Shown here: positions 54,013 to 63,659 of the stretch, in pieces | Layout: every line of letters starts with the position of its first letter | Numbering within the stretch: the stretch's first letter is position 1 | Source: Agapanthus africanus | Lineage: Eukaryota > Streptophyta > Magnoliopsida > Asparagales > Amaryllidaceae | Direction: 5' to 3' | Length of the DNA stretch: 64,000 bases | Assembly (NCBI GenBank): GCA_030015575.1 | Contig: JASDDO010000026.1 | Location: 75,292,530 to 75,356,529 of the forward strand | The notes under the pieces: generated by a model | Told to the model about the DNA's origin: nothing | Database searches by the model: none | Seen by the model: only the letters and a program-made list of their open reading frames with translations | Position numbers and translations under genes: made by a program

Positions 54013-55527
54013 CTACTCAAAAGTTCCATCAATACCCCGATAAATAATGTCATCATAAAGTGCGGGATGATCTTCAGACTCCAGAAACGGTTCATAATCG
54101 GTGTTAGTTGTTGACCCGGACATCTCGGTGGAAGAGTCCGTATGTGTATGATACATAGTTGGGTCAAACAATAACGTATGAAAAGAGTCAAGATCAGTAT
54201 CATGAGGATCATCAAATTCGCTGCTGTCGACATCCATTAAGTCGACAGAACAGACCTGAGCAGTAGGTTCGGAGGGTACACTTCCCAACTTATAAATGTT
54301 TAGCTCAATTGACATATTCCCAAAGGATAGGGTCATAGAACCATTACGACAGTTGATTATAGTATTGGAAGTGGCCAAAAAGGGGCTACCTAAAATCACC
54401 GGAATTTGATTCCGTGGGTTCGCTACAGGCTGTGTATCAATTACAATAAAGTCCACAGGGAATATAAATTCCCCGATTTTTATTAACACATCCTCCAGTT
54501 CACCCCTAGGTTTGGTGATTGATCGGTCAGCCATCTGGAGAGTGCAATGGGTTGGTTTCAACTCTCCGATACCTAGTTGCTCGTAGACTGAGTATGCAAG
54601 CAAGTTAACACTAGCGCCAAGGTCTAGTAGAGCACGGTTAATGTGTTTTTCCCTGATAGAAATGGAAATCGTAGGATATCCAGGATCCTTACGTTTCCTC
54701 GGTAATTGCTGGGGAAAGGCTGTGTCTACTGTCTTTGCCATGAATATCTTCTTGGGCACTTGAGTCTTCCTCTTTCTAGTGCACAAGTTCTTAAGAGTTT
54801 TCGCATAGGACGGAACTTGTTGGATAGCATCTTGGAGAGGGATGTTGATGTTAATTTGCTTAAACATGTCCATAATCTTCTCCATATGTGGACTCGATGT
54901 GTTAGCCCTTAACCGATTAGGATAAGATACTTTAGCAATAAGCGTTGGGTCCATCATAGGAGAAGGAAGTGTGTGTGGACCCGATCCCAAAATAGAAGTG
55001 GGGATTGTCCGTGAAGGAGTAGAAGAGGTGGGCTGAGATGGCGAGCCTTGTGGGAAACGAAGAATAGGCTCGCAAGAAGGTGGTGGGGTAGAAGAACTTG
55101 GGTCAGAATTAGAAGTAGAAGTGGAAGGAAAGGTCTCGGCTGGGGTGTTATTGATTGATTTATCAGTGTCATCAAACTCTTCCCCAACATGATTGTCAAG
55201 CACTCTTCCAGATCCCAACGTGAGTGCATTCACATGATGTGAATAGCCAGGATTGGGTAAAGGTTGAGCTGGAAGTTTCCCTTTCTCTCTTGCACTCATT
55301 TCGGCTTTTAGTTGTGCAATTTGTGCCTCCATCGATTTGATATTCTCATTTTGAGAGACAATGATCTTCATCACATTCTCGACGAAAGATTGCAAACTTG
55401 TCGTCCCTTGGATGGATTGTTTCATGAAAATATCCAAGGTTTGTGCTAGTGCAGAGGTATTATCTGTACCGGTCAATTGCAAAGAGTTTTCATGTGGTGC
55501 AAAAGTGTTGGCCAGATTTTGGAAGTT
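54013..55527 (-). CDS. Athila-like protease domain (gag-pro continuation)
   Basis: The frame is the same as gag and continues directly after its TAA; the upstream part (from 55482) has no ATG, so expression needs readthrough or is lost. After a Pro/Ser-rich linker the retropepsin fold is clear: KRKDPGYPTISISIREKHI, then the active site ALLDLGASVNLL (about residues 285-300 of this frame), LQMADRSI, EDVLIKIGEFIFPVDFIVID and the closing VILGSPFLATSNTII. The DLGAS form is usual for plant Ty3/gypsy elements. It would mature the Gag polyprotein. The C-terminus is acidic (DVDSSEFDDPHDTD) and stops at 54013 with no reverse transcriptase following. Confidence 0.85.
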   Translation of the reverse strand, partial: NFQNLANTFAPHENSLQLTGTDNTSALAQTLDIFMKQSIQGTTSLQSFVENVMKIIVSQNENIKSMEAQIAQLKAEMSAREKGKLPAQPLPNPGYSHHVNALTLGSGRVLDNHVGEEFDDTDKSINNTPAETFPSTSTSNSDPSSSTPPPSCEPILRFPQGSPSQPTSSTPSRTIPTSILGSGPHTLPSPMMDPTLIAKVSYPNRLRANTSSPHMEKIMDMFKQININIPLQDAIQQVPSYAKTLKNLCTRKRKTQVPKKIFMAKTVDTAFPQQLPRKRKDPGYPTISISIREKHINRALLDLGASVNLLAYSVYEQLGIGELKPTHCTLQMADRSITKPRGELEDVLIKIGEFIFPVDFIVIDTQPVANPRNQIPVILGSPFLATSNTIINCRNGSMTLSFGNMSIELNIYKLGSVPSEPTAQVCSVDLMDVDSSEFDDPHDTDLDSFHTLLFDPTMYHTHTDSSTEMSGSTTNTDYEPFLESEDHPALYDDIIYRGIDGTFE

Positions 55528-56631
55528 TTATGATTGGAAGGGGTGCTGACTCAATTGAAGTGGTGGTTGCTGTTGTGGTGGAGGAACCCTTTGGAAATTG
55601 TTTTGGGTTGGAACCGTGTTTTGAGATTGTGATTGGTTCCAAGCAAAGTTAGGGTGATTCCTCCAACCTTGATTACATGTGGAAGAATATGGATCGTTTT
55701 TAGGTCTTTGAAATGCGGTATTGGTATGCTCTTGACCTTGAAACGGAGAGTTTAGTGGACATTCTTCCGTCAAATGAGAAGGATCAGAACAACATCCACA
55801 TACAGTTTTGGAGAGTGACATTTGATTTAGGGCGGCGGCTAAAAATTTATTTTCCATAGTCTCGAGTTTCTTGTGTATAGCTGAAATGTCAGCTCTAACT
55901 CCTATGGAAATATCATCGCCATCTCTAGACGATTCACTCACACCCTCCCACTGTAATGATTTTTCAGCGAAATCTTCTAGGAATTTCCAGGCTTCCCCAT
56001 CATCTTTAGTCATGAAGTTGCCTTGACACATGGATTCAAGGGTCTGTCTTGTGTTAGGATTAATGCCCTCATAAATGATTCTGCACAGTTCCCATCTAGG
56101 GATTCCGTGATGTGGACATTGGACTAACAGATCATTGAAGCGTTCAAGACATTTTGAAAATGGTTCATTTGGAAGCTGGGTGAATTGATTTATTTCACTA
56201 CGGACTCGAGTTGTTTTATGATGTGGGTAGAATTTCTTAAGGAATGCTTTGACGAATTCTTCCCAATTTGAAATGGAATGTGCGGTAGTGTTATACAGCC
56301 ACTTCTCGGCACACAAGGTGAATGGGAGAAGACGAAGACGCATAGCATCCACAGAAAGTTGTGAGGTACTCATCATTACGCATACATTTTCAAATTTCGT
56401 GATAAACACGTATGCGTCCTCAGACTCGAGACCGTGGAATTTGGGTAGAAGGTTGATGTATTGGGGTTTTATTTGAAAATTTTCCTCGTTGGCTGGTGGA
56501 AACGAAAGACAGGTGGAAAGGGGACCTCGTGTTGGATAGCACCTCTCTTGGAGAGAGATGCGAGGTGGATTCTGCGCACCAACGGACGGCGGCAGGGTAG
56601 TGGAAAAGAAATTCGATGGAGACGGATCCAT
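55528..56631 (-). CDS. Athila-like gag (367 aa)
   Basis: The capsid core lies at about residues 55-220: INLLPKFHGLESEDAYVFI, LRLLPFTLCAEKWLYN, WEEFVKAFLKKFYP, EINQFTQLPNEPFSKCLERF and QTLESMCQGNFM, a standard Retrotrans_gag arrangement. A CX2CX4HX4C zinc knuckle (CGCCSDPSHLTEEC) follows near residue 285, then a Gln/Asn-rich tail. The ATG at 56629-56631 starts MDPSPSNFF. The ORF ends at a TAA (55530-55528), and the same frame then stays open through protease. No other defect is visible. Its role is assembly and RNA packaging in trans or cis. Confidence 0.85.
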   Translation of the reverse strand: MDPSPSNFFSTTLPPSVGAQNPPRISLQERCYPTRGPLSTCLSFPPANEENFQIKPQYINLLPKFHGLESEDAYVFITKFENVCVMMSTSQLSVDAMRLRLLPFTLCAEKWLYNTTAHSISNWEEFVKAFLKKFYPHHKTTRVRSEINQFTQLPNEPFSKCLERFNDLLVQCPHHGIPRWELCRIIYEGINPNTRQTLESMCQGNFMTKDDGEAWKFLEDFAEKSLQWEGVSESSRDGDDISIGVRADISAIHKKLETMENKFLAAALNQMSLSKTVCGCCSDPSHLTEECPLNSPFQGQEHTNTAFQRPKNDPYSSTCNQGWRNHPNFAWNQSQSQNTVPTQNNFQRVPPPQQQPPLQLSQHPFQS

Positions 56632-57469
56632 CGATGTGGGTGTGGTGGTGGGTAAAGAAGAGGTAAATGTAGAAATACCGACTTTTGGGTCGACCGGAGG
56701 GACGCGGACTAAACAGGCACTAGAATCCTGTTGTCCAGCCTATCTTGCACTAAAAAGGGTTAGTACAAGTGGCAGCGTGATTTATAATTAGGGGAATGAA
56801 TGAAGTGTTGGTGTTTGTTTTGAAAAATGATACGGATTTTTGAAAATATGATGCGATCACAACAAATGCAACAAGCAACCCTAAAATCTAGTGGTCACCC
56901 AGGTCAAAACTCTAGACCGCTCCTAACTGCAAAAAGACAAGTCGCAGGATAAATCCTCCACTGCCTCTTTGTCTCTCCTGTGGACAGGTAAGTGCCAGGT
57001 AAGTGGGAGGTTCTCCACTACGTAAGTAGTGGGCCTAATTAAGTAACAACTAGCCTTCGACACACTTGCCTTAGACACCACAAAAGAAACGCGGATAAGC
57101 AATGAATTACTCACGGCCTTCTCTTGTCCTAAGTGAGCGCGACGGTCCTTAGAGTCATCTCTAGATATTTTTTAGTTAATGAGGGTAAATGCGGATGCAA
57201 GTTTGTGATTTTTGGAGCTTAGGAAGGGTAATGAACTCCCCACCTAATCTGGATTTGGTCGTGCCCCTTAATATCCGTATTAATATGCAAACAACAAAAA
57301 ATCAAAACACGCACAATTTATTTTGCTTTTTGCGGCGCTGCGATTTATTTGCAAAGAAACCTGCAGCAAATTGTTATTTGGAGCAGACATAGGAGGAGAT
57401 AAGAAAGATAGAGACTCACAGAGCAAAATTGGTGCAGGGAAGCCGCGGAACCGCCGCAAGAGGTGGGTC

Positions 57470-57504
57470 TTCCCGCCTGTCACGCGGGTGAGTATTCCCG
57501 CCTG
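57470..57504 (+). other. tRNA-Asp fragments
   Basis: TTCCCGCCTGTCACGCGGGT (57470-57489) equals the tRNA-Asp anticodon arm. It is followed by GTGAGTATTCCCGCCTGT (57487-57504), which equals the D-arm side through the anticodon stem. The two pieces overlap in tRNA order, as from a template jump. Confidence 0.75.
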
Positions 57505-57572
57505 TTGTGATTTCTATATTCAATTTTCTCAACATACACAATGAAGAATTCATTCAATCAAATGACGGCGTT
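57505..57572 (+). other. Inverted LTR end plus primer-site remnant
   Basis: 57505-57560 is the last 56 bases of the Athila LTR in plus orientation, opposite to the element. It is followed by AA and TGACGGCGTT, a mutated primer site. Confidence 0.8.
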
Positions 57573-57735
57573 CCCCACTTCTTCTTCCACCAACCAGAAC
57601 ACTGCATTGATAAAAAATTTGAATGGTTGGTGTTAACCTTCGGTCTTTGCAAAGCTTGGCATCGACTAATGATTTTTGACCCCCTCATATGATTTTCAAA
57701 AGATTAACATTGCATAACTCAAGTTTGGGGGGCAT
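57573..57735 (-). repeat. Inverted repeat arm, right (partner 53668-53826)
   Basis: It is the reverse complement of the left arm and ends in the purine tract AAGTTTGGGGGG on the plus strand, directly before the tRNA-Asp copy. Confidence 0.8.
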
Positions 57736-57743
57736 TTTTTCTG

Positions 57744-57818
57744 GTCGTTGTAGTATAGTGGTGAGTATTCTCGCCTGTCACGCGGGTGACCCGGGTTCGA
57801 TCCCCAGCAACGGTGTCA
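57744..57818 (+). tRNA. tRNA-Asp(GTC)-derived sequence, probably captured primer
   Basis: 72 bases (57744-57815) match plant tRNA-Asp over the full length: GTCGTTG acceptor strand, D-arm, CTGTCAC anticodon loop, GGTTCGATCC T-arm. TCA at 57816-57818 takes the place of CCA, which nuclear tRNA genes do not encode. Pairing is weakened (a C-A mismatch in the T stem and a G-T closing the acceptor stem). It is followed by the primer-site/LTR-like TTTGATTGATTC. A functional gene is unlikely; a reverse-transcribed primer is favoured. Confidence 0.75.
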
Positions 57819-57857
57819 TTTGATTGATTCTTTTTAGGATTGTGTAAGTAAATCAAA

Positions 57858-57878
57858 TGATCCCCGGCAACGGCGCCA
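57858..57878 (-). other. Athila primer-binding site (tRNA-Asp)
   Basis: The minus strand reads TGGCGCCGTTGCCGGGGATC, complementary to the 3' end of plant tRNA-Asp, 2 nt from the LTR. Confidence 0.95.
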
Positions 57879-57880
57879 TT

Positions 57881-59639
57881 TGATTGAATGAATTCTTCGT
57901 TGTGTATGTTGAGAAAATTGAATATAGAAATCACAACCAAAAATTATTTGACCGCAATCAATAACGGTGTCGAATGTAGCGCGTTAGTAAGTGCGGACCG
58001 TCCACAGGGAAAGTGTAATCGTTCGTGCTTCGAATTAGATGAGTCGAAACTTTAAGGAAAAGAAAAGAAAACAATTCATGATTTATAAAATTGCATTTAA
58101 AGAAAGAGAAAATATCTAGATCTAAGAAAGTATTAAAATCAAGAAGTGATAATTTGGGATGATTTCCAACCAACAATCAAGATTCGAAGTGTAGCTCGTA
58201 GGAGTAGATCGGATCTATAGATGTGATGAGATCTAAAGATTTCATGTTCTTATCCATTAACTAATTGATACTAGATCGATGATAATTCATCGAGGTTAAG
58301 GATTTTGCGAAGAAGCTAGGGTTTCCTCGTCTTATCCTTTATCCTTTCAATGAATCTCATTCAAATTCTAGCTTCTAGTTAATCAAATGATCAATCGTTG
58401 ATCCCTAGTTTAGAGTGAAAACAATCAAGAAAGGATCGCCCCGAAACTAGGTCATCGATCATTTGATTCACAAGAATTTACAATAGTTATAGGATTTAAG
58501 AATTGTAAAAAGATCTAAATCATCATCATTCTATTGATCGTCACAACCCCTATACGAGCAGAGATTTACTCAAACATCATGATAACAAACACAATCACAA
58601 ATTGAGATCGAATCATAATGTTGAATCAAAAGATAAGCAAGATATAGAAATTTCACCTTTATTTATCGACAAATTTCGTTACAACTCTCTTGAATTTACA
58701 AAAGGAAGGAACTAGATTGTCGATTTCGGCTTCGCTCGGCTCCTTGAGTCGCGGATCGGCTTGGATCTCTTACTCCGTTGAAATCCGGCGTCGCTTTCTA
58801 AAGGTTGAAGGCTCTCTTGCTTGAAAGGTACTCGGGATCTTGATCTTGATTTTGAATTGGAATTAGGGTTAGGGTTTGGCACAAGTCGTGTCACTCAACT
58901 TGTGGGTGGAAGAAGATGGATGATTTCTTGAACAAGAATTTACCCTAGATCTAGGCTCCTATTTATAGACCATCAAAACCCTAGATCTAGAATTTGAATT
59001 TTGAATTTCCCTCCAAAAGTTTGTTGAGGAGATTTGAATTTTCCTCCAAAAGTTAGTTAAGGAGAGCCTTCTAGATGAAGTTTGTTAAGCCGAGCCTTCT
59101 AGATATGCCACGTGGAGAATCGAGAGTCTTCTGGAAGGTTGGGTAGTTATATGAGACACGTGTAAAAAAATATGAGCTGATGAAGTCACCATAGCGTCGC
59201 GGATCCGCAGCACAAGCGGGCTCCCGCCGCGGATCCGCGGCGGTTTGTGGGCCTTGGGCTTGATTCTTTTCTGGTAATTCCTTCTATAATATTTGGGCCT
59301 TGTTTTGATATGTTTAATTTCATGTTTCCCTCTAGATTGCTACCAGATGTCAAAACTTGGAGTTGGTGTACTTTTGATCAGCTCTTTTCCCAATTTTGGT
59401 TTTGTTCCTGCAATGTCCTGCACAATTTCCCGAGACAAGAGTTGCGCAATATAAGGATGATGCGATGCCATGATAAACACACAATTTCCCTAAAAGTGCC
59501 GGTTTTAAAGTCTCACACATGCAGTCTGGTATTTCAGAGATATTTTGCTAATATGTGCAATATGAATACCGAACACTTCTAAATGAGTGCAAATGATAGG
59601 GAAATTGCCGTGTTAAAATGCAGTATTTTCGACTGATCA
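57881..59639 (-). repeat. Athila-like 5' LTR (1759 bp)
   Basis: It has the same length and termini as the left LTR, with a TATA box at 58960-58967. ORFs inside (58712-58894, 59247-59582) are LTR translations. Confidence 0.9.
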
Positions 59640-59716
59640 CTAGCGCTCTCATGAGACGCTGCCTTAGTTCAAATTTCAAATTTTGAATAGAGCTTTGCTC
59701 TTTGATTGGGAGAAAC

Positions 59717-60288
59717 AAGGAGCAGGCCTGTAATCAGACGCCACATGGCCGTGCCTTATCGGGGAGATACGATATTCCATGATTCGCGCTGTGGCGTGAG
59801 AAAATCTCGGCCGTTGAAAGACTTTTGTTGAGGCTATAAATATTGAAGGTATGGCCTCCCCTTTGGACATCCACATTGATTTCCTTTTAACCGTTTCGTC
59901 TCTTCCTGATAACGGGCCGCGCGTACATCATCAAGGAGATCGTATCTCGAGACGACGTGTATTTCTACGGTCTCGATCTTTCTGAAGCGACGTACGAGAC
60001 CGTGATATATCGTCTGGAGGGCCATTGTGGACGTCTACTCCCCCGTCGATCTCCTCTTCTGCAAGCGCTAATCTACGCGATATGAAGGTCTTTCCCGAGT
60101 CTTTACAAAGCCCCTGTCCCCGCAGGCAATGGATGAGGCATCAAGCAAGATGCACACGGCTCACGAGCGGGGTTTCATCTCGAAGAGCAGGCGGGATCGC
60201 TCAACGGATATTCTTCTCGAATATTTTCAGCAGAGGATGGTCGTGACGTCGTGTTCGGCGGCGGGAATCCCCGGCGAATCTAATTGAT
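59717..60288. other. Unassigned GC-rich sequence
   Basis: A plus-strand TATA-like CTATAAATATTG lies at 59836-59847. No ORF has a recognisable domain. It lies between the split solo LTR and the right direct repeat and is probably the remaining edge of the PF04195-related element. Confidence 0.35.
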
Positions 60289-60534
60289 ATGCATTATGAC
60301 TACGGCTAATGCTAGTTACTTGCATAAGCGTTTCTGAGCTCCGTCAACTACAACATGAATGCTTCTACAAGCACAACGACAAATAAAAATACAAAACAAA
60401 CTATGCATGGACCTAGAAGTACGCTATTTTAAAGATGAAATGGATTATCAAAAGTGCTATAATTATATCGGTGAAGCCTGGAATACATCCATTGTGACAT
60501 TATGTGGATGCATGGGTTTGAAACAAATCCAAGT
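60289..60534 (+). repeat. Long direct repeat, right copy
   Basis: It is the partner of 38850-39084 in the same orientation. Homology ends at the shared GGTTTGAAAC. Confidence 0.8.
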
Positions 60535-60719
60535 CTTTCAAAGCTACAAAACTACCTTTTTGTCTCTTCAAAAAAGCAATATACCGCTGGGATGTATAAC
60601 AAGCACTTAAAAAATAGCAAGGATTTCCCCTCGATTACGTATTCGAACTGTTAGCCATTTGCTCTTTAGTTGTACGTATTATCTCTTATTCGGCTAGTGT
60701 CGTCAAGCTACAAAATTAC

Positions 60720-61064
60720 CTTAAAATCAGTTAGATCGGGAACGATGTTGCGAGGGAATTTCTCATCCTGCAACACATACCCTTCTGTTTCAAGACATCT
60801 AATCAATCAGCAATTAAACTAAGTAAAAAAAAAATGAAGTGTCAAATAGACTATCAAAATCATAGCGTTTCATTTCAACCAAATGAAGAGAAATGAATGG
60901 GTGAATGGAAAAAAGAAATCACCTTTTCGAGTGTGGAAACCAGCGGGCTTGCAGTTCTTTCCCTTGTAGTAATCTCTAGGCGCTCTCGAAGAAAGGATGC
61001 TCAACGACGACGTCCTCTTCCTCCTCACCCCGCGCCTTAGCCATAGAATTAGACCCACCGGCAT
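60720..61064 (-). CDS. mL41: Mitochondrial ribosomal protein mL41 (plant 'L27' family), exons 1-2, incomplete
   Basis: Exon 1 is 61064-60923 (47 codons plus 1 nt), starting MPVGLIL with the Arg-rich RRKRTSSL, typical of a mitochondrial targeting N-terminus, then DYYKGKNCKPAGFHTRK. The donor is GTGATT. Exon 2 is 60781-60720 and contains YVLQDEKFP and NIVPDLTDFK, the family signature; its donor is GTAATT. The protein is a structural part of the mitochondrial large ribosomal subunit. In the family the next residues are LKPYVSQ; I could not find that last exon within the window to the left. The right direct repeat and then 21 kb of mobile DNA lie where intron 2 should continue, so the gene may be disrupted or have a very long intron. 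It is divergent from the UBA gene. Confidence 0.8.
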
Positions 61065-62373
61065 CTTTTTTCTCCGATGCGAGATGAAAATCCCAGGGGC
61101 GTGCTTGGCAGGAATATTACATGTTTAAATCTCTGAAACATAGAATTACTCTGATAATCAAATGATATCATTTCATAATAATTTTATTCCTCTCAAAACA
61201 TGTGTCTATTCTAAATAACCATGAAATATTCCCGTCTAACATGAATGAGCCATGACCATCCGCCGACGGCCTCCCTCACTACCCGCCGGCTGGCCAGTCC
61301 CGTCGCCCATCGTCGGTTGTCCGCCGTCTGTTCGCCATTGGTCGGCCGCCGGCTGGACACCGGCCATCGCAAATCATTCACCGGTTGGACACCAGCCATC
61401 GCTCACTGATCAGTTTGCTGCCGATCAAACGTTGGTCGCCGCCGGAGTGCCGGCCACTCGTTGGCCGCCGCTTCGTTTGTCGTCGGCCATCCACCGGCTC
61501 TCCTCCGACCTCATCATCGGTTGCACATATATATATTACCGAGAATGATTAATGTATACCAAGCACGTTAATGCAAAATTTCTTGGAATTAGATACTCGG
61601 TCATCCTATTTCCGGGAATGTAAAGATTCCCGGTAATTTTCTATTCCATGTGCCAAGTGTAACCTATGGTGTTTAAGAGCCATGGGATGAGGATTGGGGA
61701 AGAAGAAGAGCACATGATATACACGTGTTTGGGCTAAGACGTGGGATAAATGGATCGGATGCGCATGCAGGTGTTACAATATCTGTATCCAATAGTGACA
61801 GGTGCATTCAAATACAAGAGATAAAAGGAAAATTTCTATCCATATTGGGTTAAAACCGGAATATGAGATATATAGACAAAGATATATATGAAATAAAATC
61901 AAGCATTATTGTTTCTGACATCGGATATGGATATATATTCGGCGGTTGTTGACAGATATACAGATAATTATCGGACATAAAAATTTACTTTATGTATCTG
62001 ATAAATTTCGGATACGGAACCACCACAGATTATTGGTATCCATTTTCATCCCAACCTCTGAAGGATGATTTCCAAATTGCCAAAATTGCCGACTCAAAAT
62101 TTTTTTGTGTTTCATTAACTTGATGAAATTAATATTTTAATTCATGTGCATGGCAAGCGTGGCTCCTTGCCAATAAGACAAAATTGAGGGGGTTGCCTGC
62201 AATTTAGCAAAAAAAAATAATATTTACGTATTAGATTGTAAGGGGACGTCATTTTGTGAAGTTCGTTTTCCTTGAATCTTCTCTATTTGTTCCTTCAGTC
62301 AAATTTTCAATCGAACACCCCCAAATTATTCTCTGCAAAATTTTCAATTGAAAAAGCAAAAATCACCAAATCG
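61065..62373. other. Intergenic region between two divergent host genes
   Basis: It holds the presumptive promoters of both genes. A GC-rich stretch at 61255-61530 repeats GCCGGCTGGACACCGGCCATCGC-type words (about 30 bp units) and produces a spurious 98-codon ORF. The rest is AT-rich with no recognisable gene. Confidence 0.5.
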
Positions 62374-62390
62374 TCTCTCTCTCTCTCTCT
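62374..62390 (+). repeat. CT microsatellite in a probable 5' UTR
   Basis: A (CT)8 run lies 50 bp before the ATG of the UBA gene. CT runs are common in plant leaders. Confidence 0.7.
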
Positions 62391-62440
62391 GAGAAATTTT
62401 AATTGGAATTTGGATCTCAAATTGAATTTCAATTTGAAAA

Positions 62441-62841
62441 ATGGAGTCTTATGATTTCTGGAATCGATCTTCATCAATGTACAGCAGCAGGCCTGCTGGG
62501 GCTGCGATGGGCGGCGGAGGTGGCGCTTCCATGTATCCGAGGGTCGGGCAGCACGGGCAGGTGGGCCCACCGCCGGCCCGCCAGGCCCCCTATCCTCGCC
62601 CTAACCCTAGCCCTGCTCCTCATCCTCCTCCTTCATGTAACCCTAATCTCATCAATTTGTTGTTTTGTTTTCTAATTCAATCGCAATGAGAAACCCTAAA
62701 GCTGTCTCTCTTTTTTCTCTCCACAAAATCAATTGCTAGTTAGGAATTTTAACATAAGCTTCTTCTTTTTCTTTTTATGTTAATGCAGCAGGAATGGGGA
62801 TTCGAGTCGCGATAAAGCCAGAATACATGATAAGTCCACCT
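62441..62841 (+). CDS. UBA / ESCRT-related protein (At5g53330-like), exons 1-2, 3' incomplete
   Basis: Exon 1 (62441-62636) encodes MESYDFWNRSSSMYSSRP, a Gly-rich patch, then a Pro-rich stretch ending HPPPS. The donor is GTAACC. Exon 2 (62789-62841) reads SGMGIRVAIKPEYMISPP and ends at donor GTAAGA; the frame is kept only if the first AG of the CAGCAG acceptor is used. The block GIRVAIKPEY followed by a Pro pair is how I recognise a plant family of about 200-residue proteins with a C-terminal UBA domain, linked to ubiquitin binding and ESCRT sorting; that assignment is from memory. Remaining exons lie beyond 64000 or after the LTR at 63660. Confidence 0.6.
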
Positions 62842-63659
62842 GTAAGATTTTATTTTTTCCCATCTCATTCATTAAATTTTCATGAGATGCCAATAGGAGA
62901 TGAACTTGTCATTTTTTTTAATAGGATCCAGTTATTACATACTAGTTTTCCATATATTTTGATAATATTATGATTATGGATCATTATTGTTGTTATCAAG
63001 GTCCTCACAGCTACTGAAAGATCTTAGCTTTTCGCCGGCAATTCTTCTCCTGTTTAACTTTGGTCCATTGGTGCCATCACATTGAAAACTGTGCTGGGTT
63101 TATCCGATAATTGCATCTTAACTCCCCTCATTGTGTACCTTATCCAGCACTTGTCACCTCTCAACTGGTTTATTAGCACATAGGGACCATAGGTCAAATA
63201 TACTTTTTTTTACAAGTCATATTGAAAACACTTATTACCTCTCAACTCAACTGGTTTATTAGTAGATTACACCCCTAAGCTGGACAACGATCATGTCAAA
63301 GTGCTCTCTTCTAGGCCAAGTTGAGACTGTGCTTATCAATTAGTTTAGGGGTGGTAAGTGCTACACGAGGTAGACATGAGGATCAACTACTCAATACAAC
63401 TTATGGTGACCTCTTTTATACAAAAGCAACATCATGAATTGGTGATTTACTGATATTCTCTGTACTTACATGATTTGAAATTCCCCTAGGGTGGCCAAAA
63501 TGTGGTCTGAAGTGTCTGTGAATAAGTATCCAATATGCTGAAATAAAATCTAAATCCCAAGTGTTTTGAGTAACTTTGGTATAATCTTGTGTGTTTCCTA
63601 TTTTCTATTGTGCCAAGCCAATACTTTTGCGGCCAATCCAACCTTTTTTCTCCGTAGCT
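62842..63659 (+). other. Intron of the UBA gene
   Basis: It begins at donor GTAAGA and is AT-rich. I see no further exon with family motifs before the LTR fragment. Confidence 0.5.

Larger units (their letters stand above)
50526..59639 (-). mobile_element. Athila-like gag-protease LTR element (9.1 kb), non-autonomous
   Basis: On the minus strand it comprises a 5' LTR (59639-57881), tRNA-Asp primer site (57878-57858), rearranged leader, gag (56631-55528), protease (to 54013), about 1.7 kb of non-coding DNA with several purine tracts, and a 3' LTR (52284-50526). Both LTRs are 1759 bp, start TGATCAGTCG and end TTCAATCA. There is no reverse transcriptase, RNase H or integrase. No target duplication is visible (CTATT against CTAGC), consistent with recombination at the left end. 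Confidence 0.85.
48308..59716 (-). mobile_element. Diverged family-A-like solo LTR, split by the Athila-like element
   Basis: Read on the plus strand it starts TGTTCGCCGCC (48308), continues as the reverse complement of family A U5 (TTATCTGTCCACCTC, then TTACGCTACCGCATAGCGGTA), and passes through AGCGCTAAGGCGCT repeats to 50481. It resumes at 59640 and ends GATTGGGAGAAACA at about 59716. A minus-strand TATA (CTATATAAACCC) is at 49955-49966. Flanks are GGGAG and AGGAG, a target duplication with one mismatch if real. No internal region is attached. Confidence 0.7.

Noticed and set aside
57573-57692. FGLCKA stretch resembling the reverse-transcriptase FGLCNAP motif
   Set aside because: Only six residues match, and flanking RT motifs are absent.
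57744-57815. Working nuclear tRNA-Asp gene
   Set aside because: A CCA-like end, stem mismatches and position beside an LTR end favour a captured primer, though transcription cannot be excluded.
61252-61548. 98-codon Pro/Ala-rich ORF
   Set aside because: Produced by a GC-rich tandem repeat between two host genes; no domain.
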